From NCBI GenBank assembly GCA_963971305.1, contig OZ020303.1, forward strand, positions 62,000,867 to 62,064,866: a stretch of DNA of 64,000 nucleotides, given 5' to 3'. Of the stretch, positions 22,630 to 34,935 are shown piece after piece (the stretch's first letter is position 1; every line of letters begins with the position of its first letter). The DNA is from Arcuatula senhousia. Its lineage: Eukaryota > Mollusca > Bivalvia > Mytilida > Mytilidae. Position numbers and translations under genes: made by a program. The notes under the pieces are model-generated. The model ran no database searches, was not told where the DNA came from, and was given only the letters and a program-made list of their open reading frames with translations.

Positions 22630-23358
22630 TCACTCATTATCTGTTAAAAATATACTATCTTGCATGTTGCTATTTATTGTCGGCGTTAGCACCGTCGATT
22701 GTCTAGAAAGTCTCCCTTCTCGAGATTTCGATACAGTTATTGGAGGAAGAATAAGTTTTGGAGTTTTACTCTCTGTTACTCTCCATTCTTCGGGACTTGG
22801 GGTTCGTGGTGTGGGACTAGGTGATAGAGCTTTCACTGCAGCAGCCCTTCGTTTTGCAATTCTGTCCAATATGGCGGACGTTGACATTTTTCTGTCTATG
22901 ACCTCCATTTTCTTTCGTTTGCTCAACAACAACTCGGCCTGTCGTTTTCGTATCACTTCTGGCATCATTTCATACCTCTGATGTTGAATGAGGGGTTCAA
23001 GGTCCGTTTTACTACAACCCAGTCCATACCGTCCGTATTTTCCTCCGAAATCCGGTATGTTTTTCTCTTTTAGAATATTTCCTAATACTTTGATGTACGC
23101 TTTGTGATCTTTCAAGTTTTCTCGATGCGTTGTAACTTCTTTGTCATCTTTGATGAGATATATTCTTTTCTCAGTATCGACTTTTTTGTTCACGAACGTC
23201 AATTTTGCTTCTACACATCTGTTTTGAACATCCGCCATTTTTGAACGATACAAACATTGTCTGTTGAGGGATTCCATGTACGTTTCAGGATAAAAACTGT
23301 TCGTATGTTCGTCATAAATGACTCTTCGTTTCTTTGGAATAATGTCCTCTTCTTCCAT
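22630..23358 (-). CDS. uncharacterised 242-residue basic/proline-serine protein, single exon
   Basis: A long intact frame from ATG (23358) to stop in AT-rich surroundings, with codon use and composition unlike the chance frames nearby, so I take it as a real intronless gene. The N-terminus starts MEEEDIIPKKRRV. Residues 15-115 look like a compact domain (FYPETYMESLNRQ; a Tyr/Gly-rich FGGKYGRYGLG at about 105-115). Residues 120-175 are strongly helical and basic (RKRQAELLLSKRKKMEVIDR, then RIAKRRAAAVKAL). Residues 180-242 are low-complexity Ser/Pro/Thr with SPSPTPRTPSPEEW, a proline-directed phosphorylation-type segment. There is no signal peptide or membrane span. I do not recognise the family; a cytoskeletal, ciliary or nuclear role is possible from composition only. 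Confidence 0.8.
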   Translation of the reverse strand: MEEEDIIPKKRRVIYDEHTNSFYPETYMESLNRQCLYRSKMADVQNRCVEAKLTFVNKKVDTEKRIYLIKDDKEVTTHRENLKDHKAYIKVLGNILKEKNIPDFGGKYGRYGLGCSKTDLEPLIQHQRYEMMPEVIRKRQAELLLSKRKKMEVIDRKMSTSAILDRIAKRRAAAVKALSPSPTPRTPSPEEWRVTESKTPKLILPPITVSKSREGRLSRQSTVLTPTINSNMQDSIFLTDNE

Positions 23359-24580
23359 TTTTCGTGAATTATCTCGTCCAGCTTATTCCAATTTCTATTT
23401 CAAAATCTACGCTAATACTACAATTTCACTGTTTTTCAACCACAAGTCTGGCAAATTTACACGAAGTCAAGTCACTGCACACCACACTTAGTAGTTATTA
23501 ATCCAAAAATCATAAGCGGATTTAATGAATGAAGAAAATGTAATGAAAATCCACATTCAATATGTAATGAATAGAAGTCTTTAGATCCCCTAACTACTAA
23601 CATTAAATTTCAATTCTTTATTCCTGATCTATAGAACAAAAAACTGAAAATTGAACTTCACAAAGTGCACGCTAAATGGTTGACTTAGAAATCGTATAGA
23701 TAGAGATGGCAGTTATTGATTAACGAATATGTATTAAATTCTCTAGTCCGTTCCTGCTCTTCAATATTTAAAGAACCTATTAGTTGATAACAGTATTTGT
23801 TAATTGTTTTTATATGAGTAACAAAGTTTATTATAATCCACATAGTCTTACAAAAGAAAGTCACGGTATTTTAAAGAGTGCAATTTGAAATTAATATTCA
23901 TTCATTTAAACCTCCACTAAGCCAACAAAAGCCCTTTTGGCATGAAAAATTCGTAATTCAATAAAATTTTAAAACTTGTCTCCTTTACCCAAAACTCTTA
24001 TCAAAAAAGGATATATAGAAATATACATATATTTATTTAGGTGAATAAAGGCACCTTATATTAAAAATTCGAAATGAATTCTTTTCCTTTTAATGTGTTT
24101 ATGTACAACAACTGAACCAAGGACGTGTAAAATGTTTACATTAAAAATTTATAAAGAACTTTTTGCAGAGATATAATATTTCTCATCGCACAAAATTCAT
24201 GATCTGTCTCGTTACGTAACATCTATACCAGTCCTAAAAATTATGCAAATATCATAAGCTTGAACAAAGAAAAAAAAAACATTTTGGTCCTCCAGTTAGT
24301 TTTATTTAACAATCATTAAATGTTTTAAGATTATCTGATATTAGATCAGAATTATGATATTTGCAAATTTGGTGTCGCTGCAAACCTGTCTTCAGTACCA
24401 ATTTGAATAGAAGGTATAATGCGATGTGTAATAAGTGTACGTGATACAACCTACATAGGCGACAATTTAAAAATCCACAATGGGAAACAGCCATCAGCAG
24501 CCTTCAACGTCACCGTTGGTCGCTTGTCGCCGTCTAGCAATTGATGCCAATCCTAGAAATGTCCAATAAAGACCCCTTCT
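23359..24580. other. intergenic, AT-rich
   Basis: It contains the 5' flank of the 242-residue gene. I saw no TATA box at a convincing distance and no other feature. Confidence 0.35.
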
Positions 24581-24825
24581 GGACACAGAACACCTAACAT
24601 AGATACGACGAGTACAAACGTAAGCTTTGAAGCCAAATTTTGCTCAGTTCCATCGGAAGACGGCGATTTGATAAAGCCAAAGAAGGGGATATGGAGATTA
24701 TCGGACACAGAACACCTAACATAAATACGACGAGTACAAACATAAGCTTTGAAGCCAAATTTTGCTCAGTTCCATTGAAAGACGGCGATTTGATAAAGCC
24801 AAAGAAGGGGATATGGAGATTATCG
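24581..24825. repeat. two tandem units of 122 bp
   Basis: The unit beginning GGACACAGAACACCTAACAT occurs at 24581 and again at 24703 with only a few substitutions (for example CATCGGAAGAC versus CATTGAAAGAC). Both end with GGGGATATGGAGATTATCGG. The two overlapping open frames here are repeat translations. Confidence 0.9.
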
Positions 24826-26103
24826 GAAATAGAGATCAGAGGGGCTAGGTGTGGGGAATTGAAGACCATCCATGTCAATTCCGGTTCATTTTTAGGACAG
24901 AAAATATCTTTGTCTTTATTTTGTCTCACATTTTTAACTGCTTTTCCCCCTTTTAAGTGGCCATTTTAAGAGAATCACACAATTGACATTGAACCGCTTT
25001 GGGGGTCAAATGGCTGTTATACAAATCTATCCGGGGAATACGGAAAGCATGCTCCAGGGGGAAGTCCAAGAATAAAACGAAAAGGATTGTACACAAATGC
25101 AAAAAAAAACAATTTTTACACCTTAAACGAAAGTAGAGGGGTCCGTTCGTCCGTCGGTCTACTCGTTCTTACGTCCGTTTGTTCATCTTAAGTCAGGTTT
25201 ACCTTCAGATTTTAGTTATTTTACCACGAAGGAAGTATGGTATCATCTTAAAACTGTATACACATGTATACATGATTAGGATATGAACAAACAAAAATTA
25301 TGTCTGTATCTTCAACGTCATGGTTGATTGATCACAAAAGGGTTACCTTCAGGTTAAGGTTACTAGTACTTTACCACTTCGTCTTTTGGATATATTCTTG
25401 TTTTCTCTATATATAGTCTATACATATTTATGTTATGCCTTTTTAATTATTTATGTGCTATTGTATTATGCCTTTTTGATTATTTATGTGCTATTGATAG
25501 ATGACTTCAAGTGAAAATAGCGATGTAAATTATTTAAACCCAATTTATTTTATGTGTCTCCCTTTGAAAATATAAACATGATTTCACAATACTTAAAGAA
25601 TTTCACATTTTATACCCCTGAGTATAAAATCATGTTATTGCAATATTAAATTTACCTAGTAACACAACATAATAAAGCTATTCGGGTATCAATTAAACTT
25701 CTCCCAACAAAAAGAATATTGTTTTAGCTTATTGATTTAAGATAATTGAAAAATCTGGAATGTCGTATGCACAAATGATTTTTATAAGTAAAGACATTGA
25801 ACTTAACGGTGTCTTAAGCTTGTATAGTTTTTATTCTATCATCATGCAAACCTTGAGACTTTCTTACATCGATTTTGTATCTGATATAGAATTATCAGAG
25901 ATTTCTATATTCAAAATTACAACAAAAGTTCAGGACGCCTGACAATGCGTTTATTCAAGGCTTATCAGAGGCGCTCTTACCAAATTCCAGACACTATGTG
26001 GAAATAGTTATTGCTTTACACCCAAGCGGCACGATTTTGGCTATATTCGGGTGGTGAACATGAAATGATGATGAAGTGTAGGAAAGGGAAGGACAACGAG
26101 GAG
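24826..26103. other. intergenic with degraded repeats
   Basis: Near 25130-25400 there is CGTTCGTCCGTCGGTCT, GGTTACCTTCAGATT and related text typical of the dispersed mollusc-type repeats elsewhere in the window (compare 62360-62530). I recognise no gene. Confidence 0.4.
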
Positions 26104-26392
26104 GAGATAAAGAACATAGACCACATAAATTTTGTTTTTATGGAGATAAAGAACATAGACCACATAAATTTTGTTTTTATGGAAATAAAGGACACAGACC
26201 ACATAAATTTTGGTTTTTTTTATGGAGATAAAGAACACAGACCACATAAATTTTGGTTTTTTTATGGAGATGAAGAACATAGACCACATAAATTTTGTTT
26301 TTTTTTATGGAGATGAAGAACATAGACCACATAAATTTTGTTTTTTTTTATGGAGATGAAGAACATAGACCACATAAATTTTGTTTTTTTAT
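26104..26392. repeat. minisatellite, 7 units of 39-44 bp
   Basis: The unit GGAGATAAAGAACATAGACC + ACATAAATTTTG + a T run ending TTTTAT repeats seven times. The T run grows from 5 to about 10, and a GATAAAG to GATGAAG change marks the last three units, so expansion seems to have proceeded to the right. The open frames on both strands are created by the repeat. Confidence 0.93.
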
Positions 26393-28578
26393 ATAATTCA
26401 AAATCGTCAATAAGCAGTTAAAGTTTGTTTTGTTTTGGATTAACTGATAGTTTGTAGAAATTAAGCTATGTAGTATAATTTTAAATGTCTTTTAAATTAA
26501 TTTTATGCTAGAATTCAGTAATTAAAACTCCTGTCCCTGATTGTAATTAAGTTTAAAGCCAAAAGTTAACATCAAGTTTGATAGAAAACAAGTTAAATTT
26601 AGACAAGCACCTCTTTTCGCTTGCGTGATAATTAAATATGTTCAAAACAGTAACACATACATGTATTTATGTAAAGATGTAAACCATGTATATTTATGCA
26701 ATTAAAGATTGGTTATTCATGTGTTTGTTTTTTTCACCTCATGTTTATATGCAACGTTTGATTAAAAATAATATTATATGAGAATAAAAAAAAACAACTT
26801 TTTAACAAATTGCGCTTTATTTGCATTATTTTGGTGTAATGTATTACGCATTGACCCTTTTTAGCTTTTCTCACGTATGTTTTAACCTTTTCGTCCTGCG
26901 TTATCGGTGCGTCGGCATTTAACAAGCGATATATAAGATAAATGGACTCATTTATCATGTTAACATATTCCATGTGATCATGATTGTTCTAAAAATATTG
27001 ACATGTATGAGCAGAAATGTGTGTAAAAACTTTTTTTGTAAATAAATTCATATTTCAAATGAAGTATCGATTTTGTAAAGAGGTTGTGGAACAAATCGTT
27101 CAATAATGAATTATGATGCCAACAAAACTAAACACCTAAAGATATGAGGTGTTCGATGCACTAGCATTTGTTTCTATATAAGAATGGATGCAGGGCTTAT
27201 TATGGACATTTTTTATGACATATTGCTATTTTGGAAAATTTTGCCTTTTCAAAGTGTGTTATTTACCATTTCCATGTGCGTGAATAACATTTTCCTCCTT
27301 TCACGAGTCCATACGATGATATAAATAAAAAAATGAAAATAGTTTCCTTTTACATTTAGTAAAAAAGTCAAATTTTCTCTGTCAAAGCATTGCAAAGGGA
27401 TCCTTATTAACTTGATCTGTTAAGTAATTGTTCTTTGTTATTAAGCATAACTAAAACAGGTTGTCTGACAGCTTTTACCCTTTAAAGATTTTTAATGCAG
27501 CTTTTTTCTGAACCGATTTAAGCAGGTAACAATCTGCCACAGAACAGAAACAAGATTTTGACCTTTTTTCTTCACGATTTTGAACTGAACAATACAGCAA
27601 GCAGCATTTTTTTTATATATACCATAAAGCATAAACGTGTAAAATGTGATTTTAGCAAAGGATTTATCTGACAACTTTGGCACACGGGAGACTTTTGTAA
27701 TACTTTTTATTCGAAAGAGCCTCAATTCTACCCCCCTTGGTTTAGTTAATGTGTATTCAGCCATTACTGTATGCTCTACTTTTATATCTATAGTATATCC
27801 TATAGTATAAGCGGCCATGTTTTATATTTGACGGATAGAAAATCGAAACATAAAAAACTGCGAAAGTATCAATCAATTGTGACCGAATTCTGTTCAGTAG
27901 CCTCAGACGAGAAGATCGTTTGAACGAGTGGCAACAAACACTGACGGAGGCCAAGTGATGACAAAAGCTCAAACGAGCCTTCAGTTCATGTGAGCTAAAA
28001 TATAATGTTTCAACCAAGATTTCTGAGTAGGGCATTGGTGAAGAAGCGTGGGTTTGCAAAAGTGCGTGTGAACTAAAACAGTAAATACACGTATTTAGTT
28101 ACATGTTTAAATGGAATTTTATCTCTATTGAAAACCACGTTGGTCGGGGAAGTAAAATATTGAGTGAGGCCAGTCAATTACAGAAAAAGAGGATTAATAC
28201 AATTTATAGATAGTTAATTTGAATCATAGTGCATGCATGTTTTAGCTGGAACAGTTAAGAATATAAAAGTAAGTACAAAGAAGTCACTCAAAATTTTAAA
28301 ATCAGTTATATGAATTATGTAGTTTTGAGATATGTTTATCAATTTAAAAACGTAATAGTTCATATGCACTCAACTATATAGAATATGTAGAAGCTCAAAT
28401 GACACCACATGCTTTTGTCCCTTGTTGTTGTACAAAAACATAAATAATTGTTTTAATTGAAATACGCATATTGAAATGTGTTTTGTGAATAGATCTTGCT
28501 TTTACCTGAGTTCACAAATCTTTCGGAGTTGCGCTGTTTGAATACCTTTTCCATTGCTCACTCCTTTGCTTCTTGCAG
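26393..28578. other. intergenic or 5' region of the B-box gene
   Basis: No supported coding exon. A 5' non-coding exon of the gene at 28591 probably lies somewhere here, because a splice acceptor (TTCTTGCAG) is found at 28571-28578, but I cannot place its donor. Confidence 0.4.
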
Positions 28579-28590
28579 GAAATTGAGACA

Positions 28591-30270
28591 ATGGCACAGA
28601 ACTTACAGATTTGTCAGGTTTGTGATACAGAAGAGAGGCCGAAATGGAAATGTTTCACCTGTGATGTATTGCTATGTGATGATTGTAACATTAAGATACA
28701 TGTCAACATCAGGAAGAACAGCAACCATAAAGTAATAGACCTGAAGAATGTGAATTCAGCATCTGTGAAGACAGCAATGAAGTTTATGAACATCAAAGAT
28801 ATACCGTGTGTCAGCCACGAAACAAAAAGCTCAATTATATATTGCCAGCAATGTGACCAGTTGATCTGTGCTATTTGTCTCGTTGAAGGACACCAGAGCC
28901 ATAAACTAATACCAGAAGAAGAGGCGTATACTGACAAACTAGAAAAGCTATGTACAACAGAGACGAATATAGACCATAGTCTTCGGAATGTACAGTCTTT
29001 AACAGAACGCATAGAACAACTCAAGTCTGATGAACTTAAGGAATATAATGAAGCTAAAGAGAATATACAGAGAAAAGAAAAAGAATTGAAGGAAATAGTG
29101 ACCAAAGAGACTGAGAGACTAATTGGTGAGCTGGATAAACTGTGGAGTCCTAGAGTAAAAGTGCTGACAAAAACCTACACTGACATAAAAGCACTAAAGC
29201 AAACACTCGAACAGAGGAAATCTAAAATCGATGAAATATTCCAAAACCATAATGCAGCGCAAGTATTTGCATTTTCTGGTCATCAAAATGAAGTTACTTC
29301 CACTCAAAACGACCTAAAAAGGCAGTCCATTAAATTCTCTGAATCAGGGCAGGATTTTGAAGATGTTATAAAGTTTGGATCAATAATCAAAGTTCCTGAA
29401 GTCACTATAGAAGAAACTTTCCATTTAGACTTTTATGATATCCATCGAATCAAAACCTTGAAGAACAATCTTAATATCGTGTGTCAACTAAATGAACCCA
29501 AATTCCACAGCTTTGCTCTTCAAGGTGGTAAATGTATCAATGGAACTGCAGTAGGGAAAGTAGATGGTCTTATCACAGATATGGCAGTTATGGACAAAAC
29601 TATTCTCTTTATTGTAGAAGGGTCGCCTGATGTTAAATCTGTTGTAAACTTCCCTGTCAACACCAAGGTGGAAACCTATCTATCCCTTCCAACACTCTAT
29701 ATGCCACGGGCCATCAATGCCACCAGTAGCAGGGTATTTATAGGGTTTTCAGATAATAAAGAGACCAATGACAGCAGAAGGGGGGTCTTTATATACAACC
29801 ATGTGCATGAGCCATCACTCATAGGAACAATAGAGTTAGATTCTAAAAATCAAAGATTGATCGCTGGATCTGGAGCTATTACTACTAACATAAATGGAGA
29901 CATTTGTGTAGTGGATAGAACAAGTGATTTGCCATGGAAAGGTAGACTCCTTGTGCTAGGAGAGTGTGGAAACCTTAAGTTGATATATATAGGCCATCCA
30001 TCTATAAATGTGGAATCCGACTTCTTTCCAATGGATGTACTGACCACACCCGTAGGACTCATACTGGTATCAGATTACTGGAGTCATGCTGTACATGTCC
30101 TATCAGTGGAGGGCTGCCTCCTCACCAGCCTCAATCAGAGTCACGGAATAGAGAGACCCAGGATTCTTAACATTGACAATGATGGAAAAATACAGATTGG
30201 ATGTGATGGAGAATATGTAGAAGATGAATTTATAGAAACAAAGCTTCATGTATTTAACTTGAATACGTGA
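28591..30270 (+). CDS. TRIM-like protein: two B-boxes, coiled coil, propeller-like C-terminus (no RING)
   Basis: 559 residues in one coding exon. The ATG at 28591 is preferred: it is the first Met and lies 12 bases after a splice acceptor (TTCTTGCAG ending at 28578), so the 5' UTR is probably spliced. Residues 8-45 hold a Cys/His-rich B-box-1-like motif (CQVC...CFTC...LCDDC...H). Residues 66-105 are a B-box 2 (CVSH, YCQQC, CAIC, GHQSHKL). Residues about 115-230 are charged heptad-like coiled coil. The C-terminal 300 residues have repeating hydrophobic strands with phrases such as GDICVVDR and GLILVSDYW, consistent with an NHL-like beta propeller. B-box/coiled-coil proteins lacking a RING are a large expanded family in bivalves; without a RING it is unlikely to be an E3 ligase by itself and may act as an oligomeric scaffold or sensor. 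The partner is unknown. Confidence 0.93.
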   Translation: MAQNLQICQVCDTEERPKWKCFTCDVLLCDDCNIKIHVNIRKNSNHKVIDLKNVNSASVKTAMKFMNIKDIPCVSHETKSSIIYCQQCDQLICAICLVEGHQSHKLIPEEEAYTDKLEKLCTTETNIDHSLRNVQSLTERIEQLKSDELKEYNEAKENIQRKEKELKEIVTKETERLIGELDKLWSPRVKVLTKTYTDIKALKQTLEQRKSKIDEIFQNHNAAQVFAFSGHQNEVTSTQNDLKRQSIKFSESGQDFEDVIKFGSIIKVPEVTIEETFHLDFYDIHRIKTLKNNLNIVCQLNEPKFHSFALQGGKCINGTAVGKVDGLITDMAVMDKTILFIVEGSPDVKSVVNFPVNTKVETYLSLPTLYMPRAINATSSRVFIGFSDNKETNDSRRGVFIYNHVHEPSLIGTIELDSKNQRLIAGSGAITTNINGDICVVDRTSDLPWKGRLLVLGECGNLKLIYIGHPSINVESDFFPMDVLTTPVGLILVSDYWSHAVHVLSVEGCLLTSLNQSHGIERPRILNIDNDGKIQIGCDGEYVEDEFIETKLHVFNLNT

Positions 30271-31026
30271 GGCTATTGCAGGATAGGTAAAAGTGGGAAA
30301 AAGTGTGTTTATAGCATGAATATTTAGAACTTTTGTGTTAGTTTATCCTGGATTGGGAAACAACCTTTATGCTATTGTAGTGACCCCCATTTAGCCTATT
30401 CTTATCGAACCCCACAAAGGGGGGGTATTTGTGTTGAGGAATATTGAAGATTTTATCAGATAAATGTACAAAAGAACATTTTTACAGCCTACAGGGAAAA
30501 AAATCTTTTGTTAGAAATTGTATTATTTTAATATTCAAGGAAAGTGAAATGGAAGTTTTTTTTTTATAAGTTTGAGCAAATTAAACATTTCTTTGTGACA
30601 TGAGATACCCGTATTTAGATTTGTGTCATCAACTGTTATTCTTGATGTTTGATATAATATAATGGAATTTTTTTTAAAGGCCTTAAAATTCACAATATTG
30701 TCTTTCAAATTTTGTAATTTTTAATTCTTAACTATGTTTTAATGATTGCATTGTTTTGTATTAAGTTATACGTGTAATTGTAAAAAAGTGGTCCAACGTC
30801 TGTAGAGAGTATCTAGATTATGCGCGTAAAAGATCCCTGATCTCTTTTTGGGAACACCAATAATTGCAGCACAAAGGCTGAATTTTTTGCCCCTACCAAC
30901 TTCTCCCCTTTTCATTTGATGTTCCTTTGTCCCCCACACTATATTCCCCCGACATTATTTCATGTTCATTTTGTCGTCTTTCTGAAGTTCATCGCCCTTA
31001 CATGACCTAACCAACTCACTCACTTA
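30271..31026. other. 3' UTR and flank of the B-box gene
   Basis: AT-rich trailing sequence. An ATTAAA at about 30578 is a possible variant polyA signal. No other feature was recognised before the TA-flanked element begins. Confidence 0.35.
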
Positions 31027-33602
31027 TTAGAGATTTCTCGACTTGATACGTATCAGGCATGGTTGCTACGTATCATAACCGTAACACGTTTTCGGGAGAA
31101 ATTATTGATGAAGCAATGTTCATGTATGTCGATTACTCGATTATAAACCTTTATTTAACTACAAGTATCTATTCTGTATGGCCTTTGTAACTGTAAATAC
31201 TATCTTCAAATTTCAAGTTCAATTAAATTTTAGAAATATATATATATTTTTCATTAAAATTGAAAAAATGGAACATTGTAATAATGTACATGCAATAAAC
31301 AAATTAGGGAATAAAATTCAAAACTATAACTACATGTGTTTAAAACCCTTTGATTTTTAGTTATTGATATTTTCATACTATATAGTATTTAGATTCGAAA
31401 CACCTTCAACTCTTCAAAAATCACCTAAAACTAGAAACCTTTGAGCAGCTTGGCACAAATGATTTCCCTGTCCCCCATCCGCCACTCATAACAAAGTTTA
31501 AATTGGTAAGAGTTGTCATGTAGGATTGTATATTTTTTTATGAAATTCTATGAGAAAGTTTAGGAGGAGTTGCTAATATTAAATGCATGGGTACCCTGAG
31601 ATTTAATGGAAGGACAGACGAACACCCCTTCAATAAAATACCCCCTTAATTTTGAGTCGGGGATATAATAATGTGCATTAGGGTTAATTGATTGTTACAT
31701 TTAATTTTTGACTTAATAAATATTTGGTTTTTTTTAACAGCCCTGCTATAAAAACAGCCGATTAGATTTTATTTTTTCTTTAGTTACTCTTCTATGAAAT
31801 TTATCATCATCATCGAAAAGTATTATTATACCCCCATTTCTAAAAAAGGGGGAAATATTCCCAATTACTTGTCCTTCGTCCATCCGTCTGTCTCTATCTG
31901 TTTGTTCAAAATTTTTGTAACTTATATCCTCTGCGTCTTGTGTTAGGACTAATTTTCAATTTGGTTAACAGCTTTAGCATAATGTCATTGAGTTATACCC
32001 ACTTCGTGTTTTCCGAGCCGACTAAGACTGTAAAGGGTAAAATGAAATTTTGAATACGAATTCGTTAATTTATTCTGTATTAGAGTTCGGTAAGCTCGAC
32101 ATAGACTTTGTTCGTCTTTGTGACCGCTTTAGTGCACAGATAAAATGAATTCCCCTACACTATACAAAGTTGAGATGCATTTGAATCTGAGTAAAATGTA
32201 AAGTTAATATTGTTATTAAAAAAAAGTGCCAACCATTAAACTTGAAAAGGAGAAAGGAGGGGTTGTATTGTTTCTCATTATAAATTTTAGTTTGTAGGAA
32301 AATTATTTTGAGAAAACCAGAGGTAAAGAAAAAGATTTAAACGGTTAGAGCGTTGAAGAAAAAATATTATAAAGAAGAATTTCTGCTAATTGAACAAGAA
32401 CCGGGAATTTGTGTCCCCTGTCGACTGCAAAAAAAAATTATAAGTTGGCTCGGTTAACCTATGAAGGCGACAGACTTGAAAACGTATTCTACCATATGAG
32501 ATCCCTGTCTACAAATACATAGTACATTTATCTGATGCAAAATAAAATGTTACGGACCACACACACGTACGGACATCCAGCATTTATATTATTATTATCA
32601 ATATCTTTGGCGCCAAAGATATTGATAATAATAATATAAATGCGCAAAAATAATTCTGACCCCCCCTTCAAATTAGTTCTTGGTATTTATAGCGAGCATA
32701 GCTCGCAAGCGGAGAGCTCTACGGTATTTGTTTCCGCGAGAAATTTGCTAATGCTGATTTAGATTTTTTATGGTCCGGAAAGGGTTATTATTTTTACAGG
32801 TCCGGAGTGAATGCTAAACTAATTTATAAGAAAAGAAATAATGCTTAAAAAAATAATAAAATGCGCTTTTTACAAGAAAATAATATTCTTGAAATAATTA
32901 ATACACATAAGCTGCTCGTTTCGTCTTTGTTATATGCACGTACGAAACTAACGTGTCTCGAAGCTTAATCGCCCCATACCATCTCGCCCCAAAATAAGCA
33001 AATGGAAATATTGGAAATTAAATGATAGCGATAGCCCTGAATGTCGACATTTAGAACAAATTAATATGAATAAAAAATATATATGAAAAAGATTGCTAGA
33101 AATGGAAAAACTTGTTTACCAAATAAACTTATGAATTTTGTCATTTTACACATTTTTATTTTTTCACATATTTTCAGGCTATGCTCGCATTTAGGCAATG
33201 CCTACTCCATATTAATGACTTTATTTTTCAAATTTTACCTGGCCGCTAGGGGGATTAAATTTTAAAAAAAAAAGGTAATCTTAGAGCTAATCCCTGAGAA
33301 GTGTTCACTTGTCCCTGTGGTACGTAACACAACCGTTACTCAACGGTTACTTTTCAAAGAACGATTCGTTGGTCTAACTAAAGACCAAACAAAAATTTGA
33401 GTTCATATTCTATTTAAAAACACATTTTTGAAAAATATAAAAAGAAAAATCAATTCAAAACTAAAAATATATTTTAATTCTAGCTTTACTACGGGAAACT
33501 TGTGCACAATAAGCTTGTTTTCATGTTAATTTGACTGCATGACCAATAACCGCTCCCCTTTCGTTGTACGAAAGCAACCGTATGAAGTTGAGAAATCTCT
33601 AA
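31027..33602 (-). mobile_element. TA-flanked TIR element, copy B (inverted relative to copy A)
   Basis: It begins TTAGAGATTTCTCGACTTGA and ends with the inverse form TTGAGAAATCTCTAA, flanked by TA at 31025-31026 and 33603-33604. The body is the reverse complement of 10270-12923 with many substitutions and small indels, and without the 161-bp MITE. An intact-looking TA duplication with about 20-bp TIRs is the Tc1/mariner pattern. No transposase frame remains, and short open frames are not conserved between copies, so it is non-autonomous. Confidence 0.85.
32580..32643. repeat. perfect 64-bp palindrome with no spacer
   Basis: The half-site from GCATTTATATTATTATTATC to TTTGGC (32580-32611) is followed immediately by its exact complement to 32643, centred on GGCGCC. 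The matching place in copy A (about 11296-11332) has only a short imperfect version, so the palindrome arose or was made perfect after the copies split. Confidence 0.92.
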
Positions 33603-34129
33603 TAGCAGTCTATTTATTTAAAGTCTATTTTGACCATATACACGTGCATATTTCATAACCAAAAATGAGAATAATAAAGGTTTAAGAATAAAATACTAGT
33701 AGTGTTGTCATTATTATATTTCAACTATCTTAGTAAAACTAGACAAGTTCTGAACAAAATGCTATTAAGTTCAAATAAAAGAGAAGAATTCATATATGCA
33801 ACTTTGCTATAGACTGAACTTAGTGACTTGAACACTTTTATTGCTTTGATCCTGTATACCATACTGGGCCTTAAATTTGGTGCATTTTCAAAATATATTT
33901 CTAACAAATATTTGATATCTGAAAAATATTAATGTCGACCAATACACCAATTATTTAGGTTGTCTTACAGACCTTTAAGAAACCTGAAATGATAAGTCAA
34001 GACATGTTTAAAATACTATTGCTAGATAATTATTTATTTTCAGAAAAAAAAAATAATTATTCCTATTTTTTATAACGTGTTGCTTATTTTCATTATCATT
34101 TTTAATTTTTATGGAAGAAGCAAATAGCT

Positions 34130-34650
34130 GCCAATAGGGCGTCCGAATGTCAAAAGTTCGAAAGGGAAAAGATAAAACCAGCAAACACAGCGAGAACAGA
34201 GCACACAAAACACACAATAACAACTTAAAAGCAATCAACAACAAACTCAAATATGTATCGAGAGTGAGCTAACGTGCTTCGGAAGAGAAGGCAGTTCCTG
34301 CTTGCCAAAGCACACACGTCGCGTTGCTAATGGCCAATTCATTGCCGAGTCAAATCCGGTCAAGGGGGACAAATCAAAGTCCCATGACAAACCAACATCT
34401 GCACTAATTTGAGAGATAGAAAACCCACATTCGTCTATGAGTGCATGCATAATGTCTTCCATAAAATTCTTTCAATGACCACAACGATCTGGGAGCAATG
34501 TAATCGATGCAAGTCCCACAACTGTGGAATAAAGAATCAGTTGTGATACGTTAACTCCATAAGCAGGAGGGACGGAATCAATGTTGCTCCACAAGAAGGG
34601 AAAGTTGACGATTGGAAAGTTGGAGTCATCACGTTTGTCATAGAGCTTTT
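34130..34650 (-). mobile_element. retroelement relic, RT-ORF C-terminal type
   Basis: Minus-strand pieces read IVNFPFLWSNIDS, PPAYGVNVSQLILYS and then CGFSISQIS, matching the order of the other relics. It ends with the AATGTCAAAAGTTCGAAAGG phrase at about 34147, the same tail seen at 5800. It is frameshifted and short. Confidence 0.7.
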
Positions 34651-34935
34651 GCTTTGTTTTTTATTGGGGGGGGGGAGCTTTTGCTTTGTTTTTTTTTTTT
34701 TTTTTTTTTTTTCTCTGTTCTTTAGTGTCAACTGGTTTTGTTTTTGCCTGTTCATGGATGCCGCATCGATTCTTATCCGACATTGAAACATGTTTTTTTT
34801 TATTATTATCATCGTCAAGAGATGATTGGCGGCCCAGAATTCTTGTGGGAGAGTTTTTGCGTGGTTAAAGAAGCGATTGGGCCGTCAAGTTTACATGATT
34901 GACATCTATTGACGGTTTATAATTGTCAGAAATTG

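Noticed and set aside
26011..26316. Repetitive open frames over the 40-bp minisatellite (both strands)
   Set aside because: The frames exist only because the repeat unit lacks stops; there is no start context, splice site or composition of a real protein.
26104..26392. CRISPR-like array
   Set aside because: Units are contiguous with no unique spacers, and the genome is eukaryotic.
27492..28059. Two minus-strand frames of about 100 codons
   Set aside because: No domain, no splice support, and Ser/Tyr/Arg composition typical of antisense or chance frames upstream of the B-box gene.
28614..29105. 163-codon minus-strand frame
   Set aside because: Antisense shadow of the B-box/coiled-coil coding exon.
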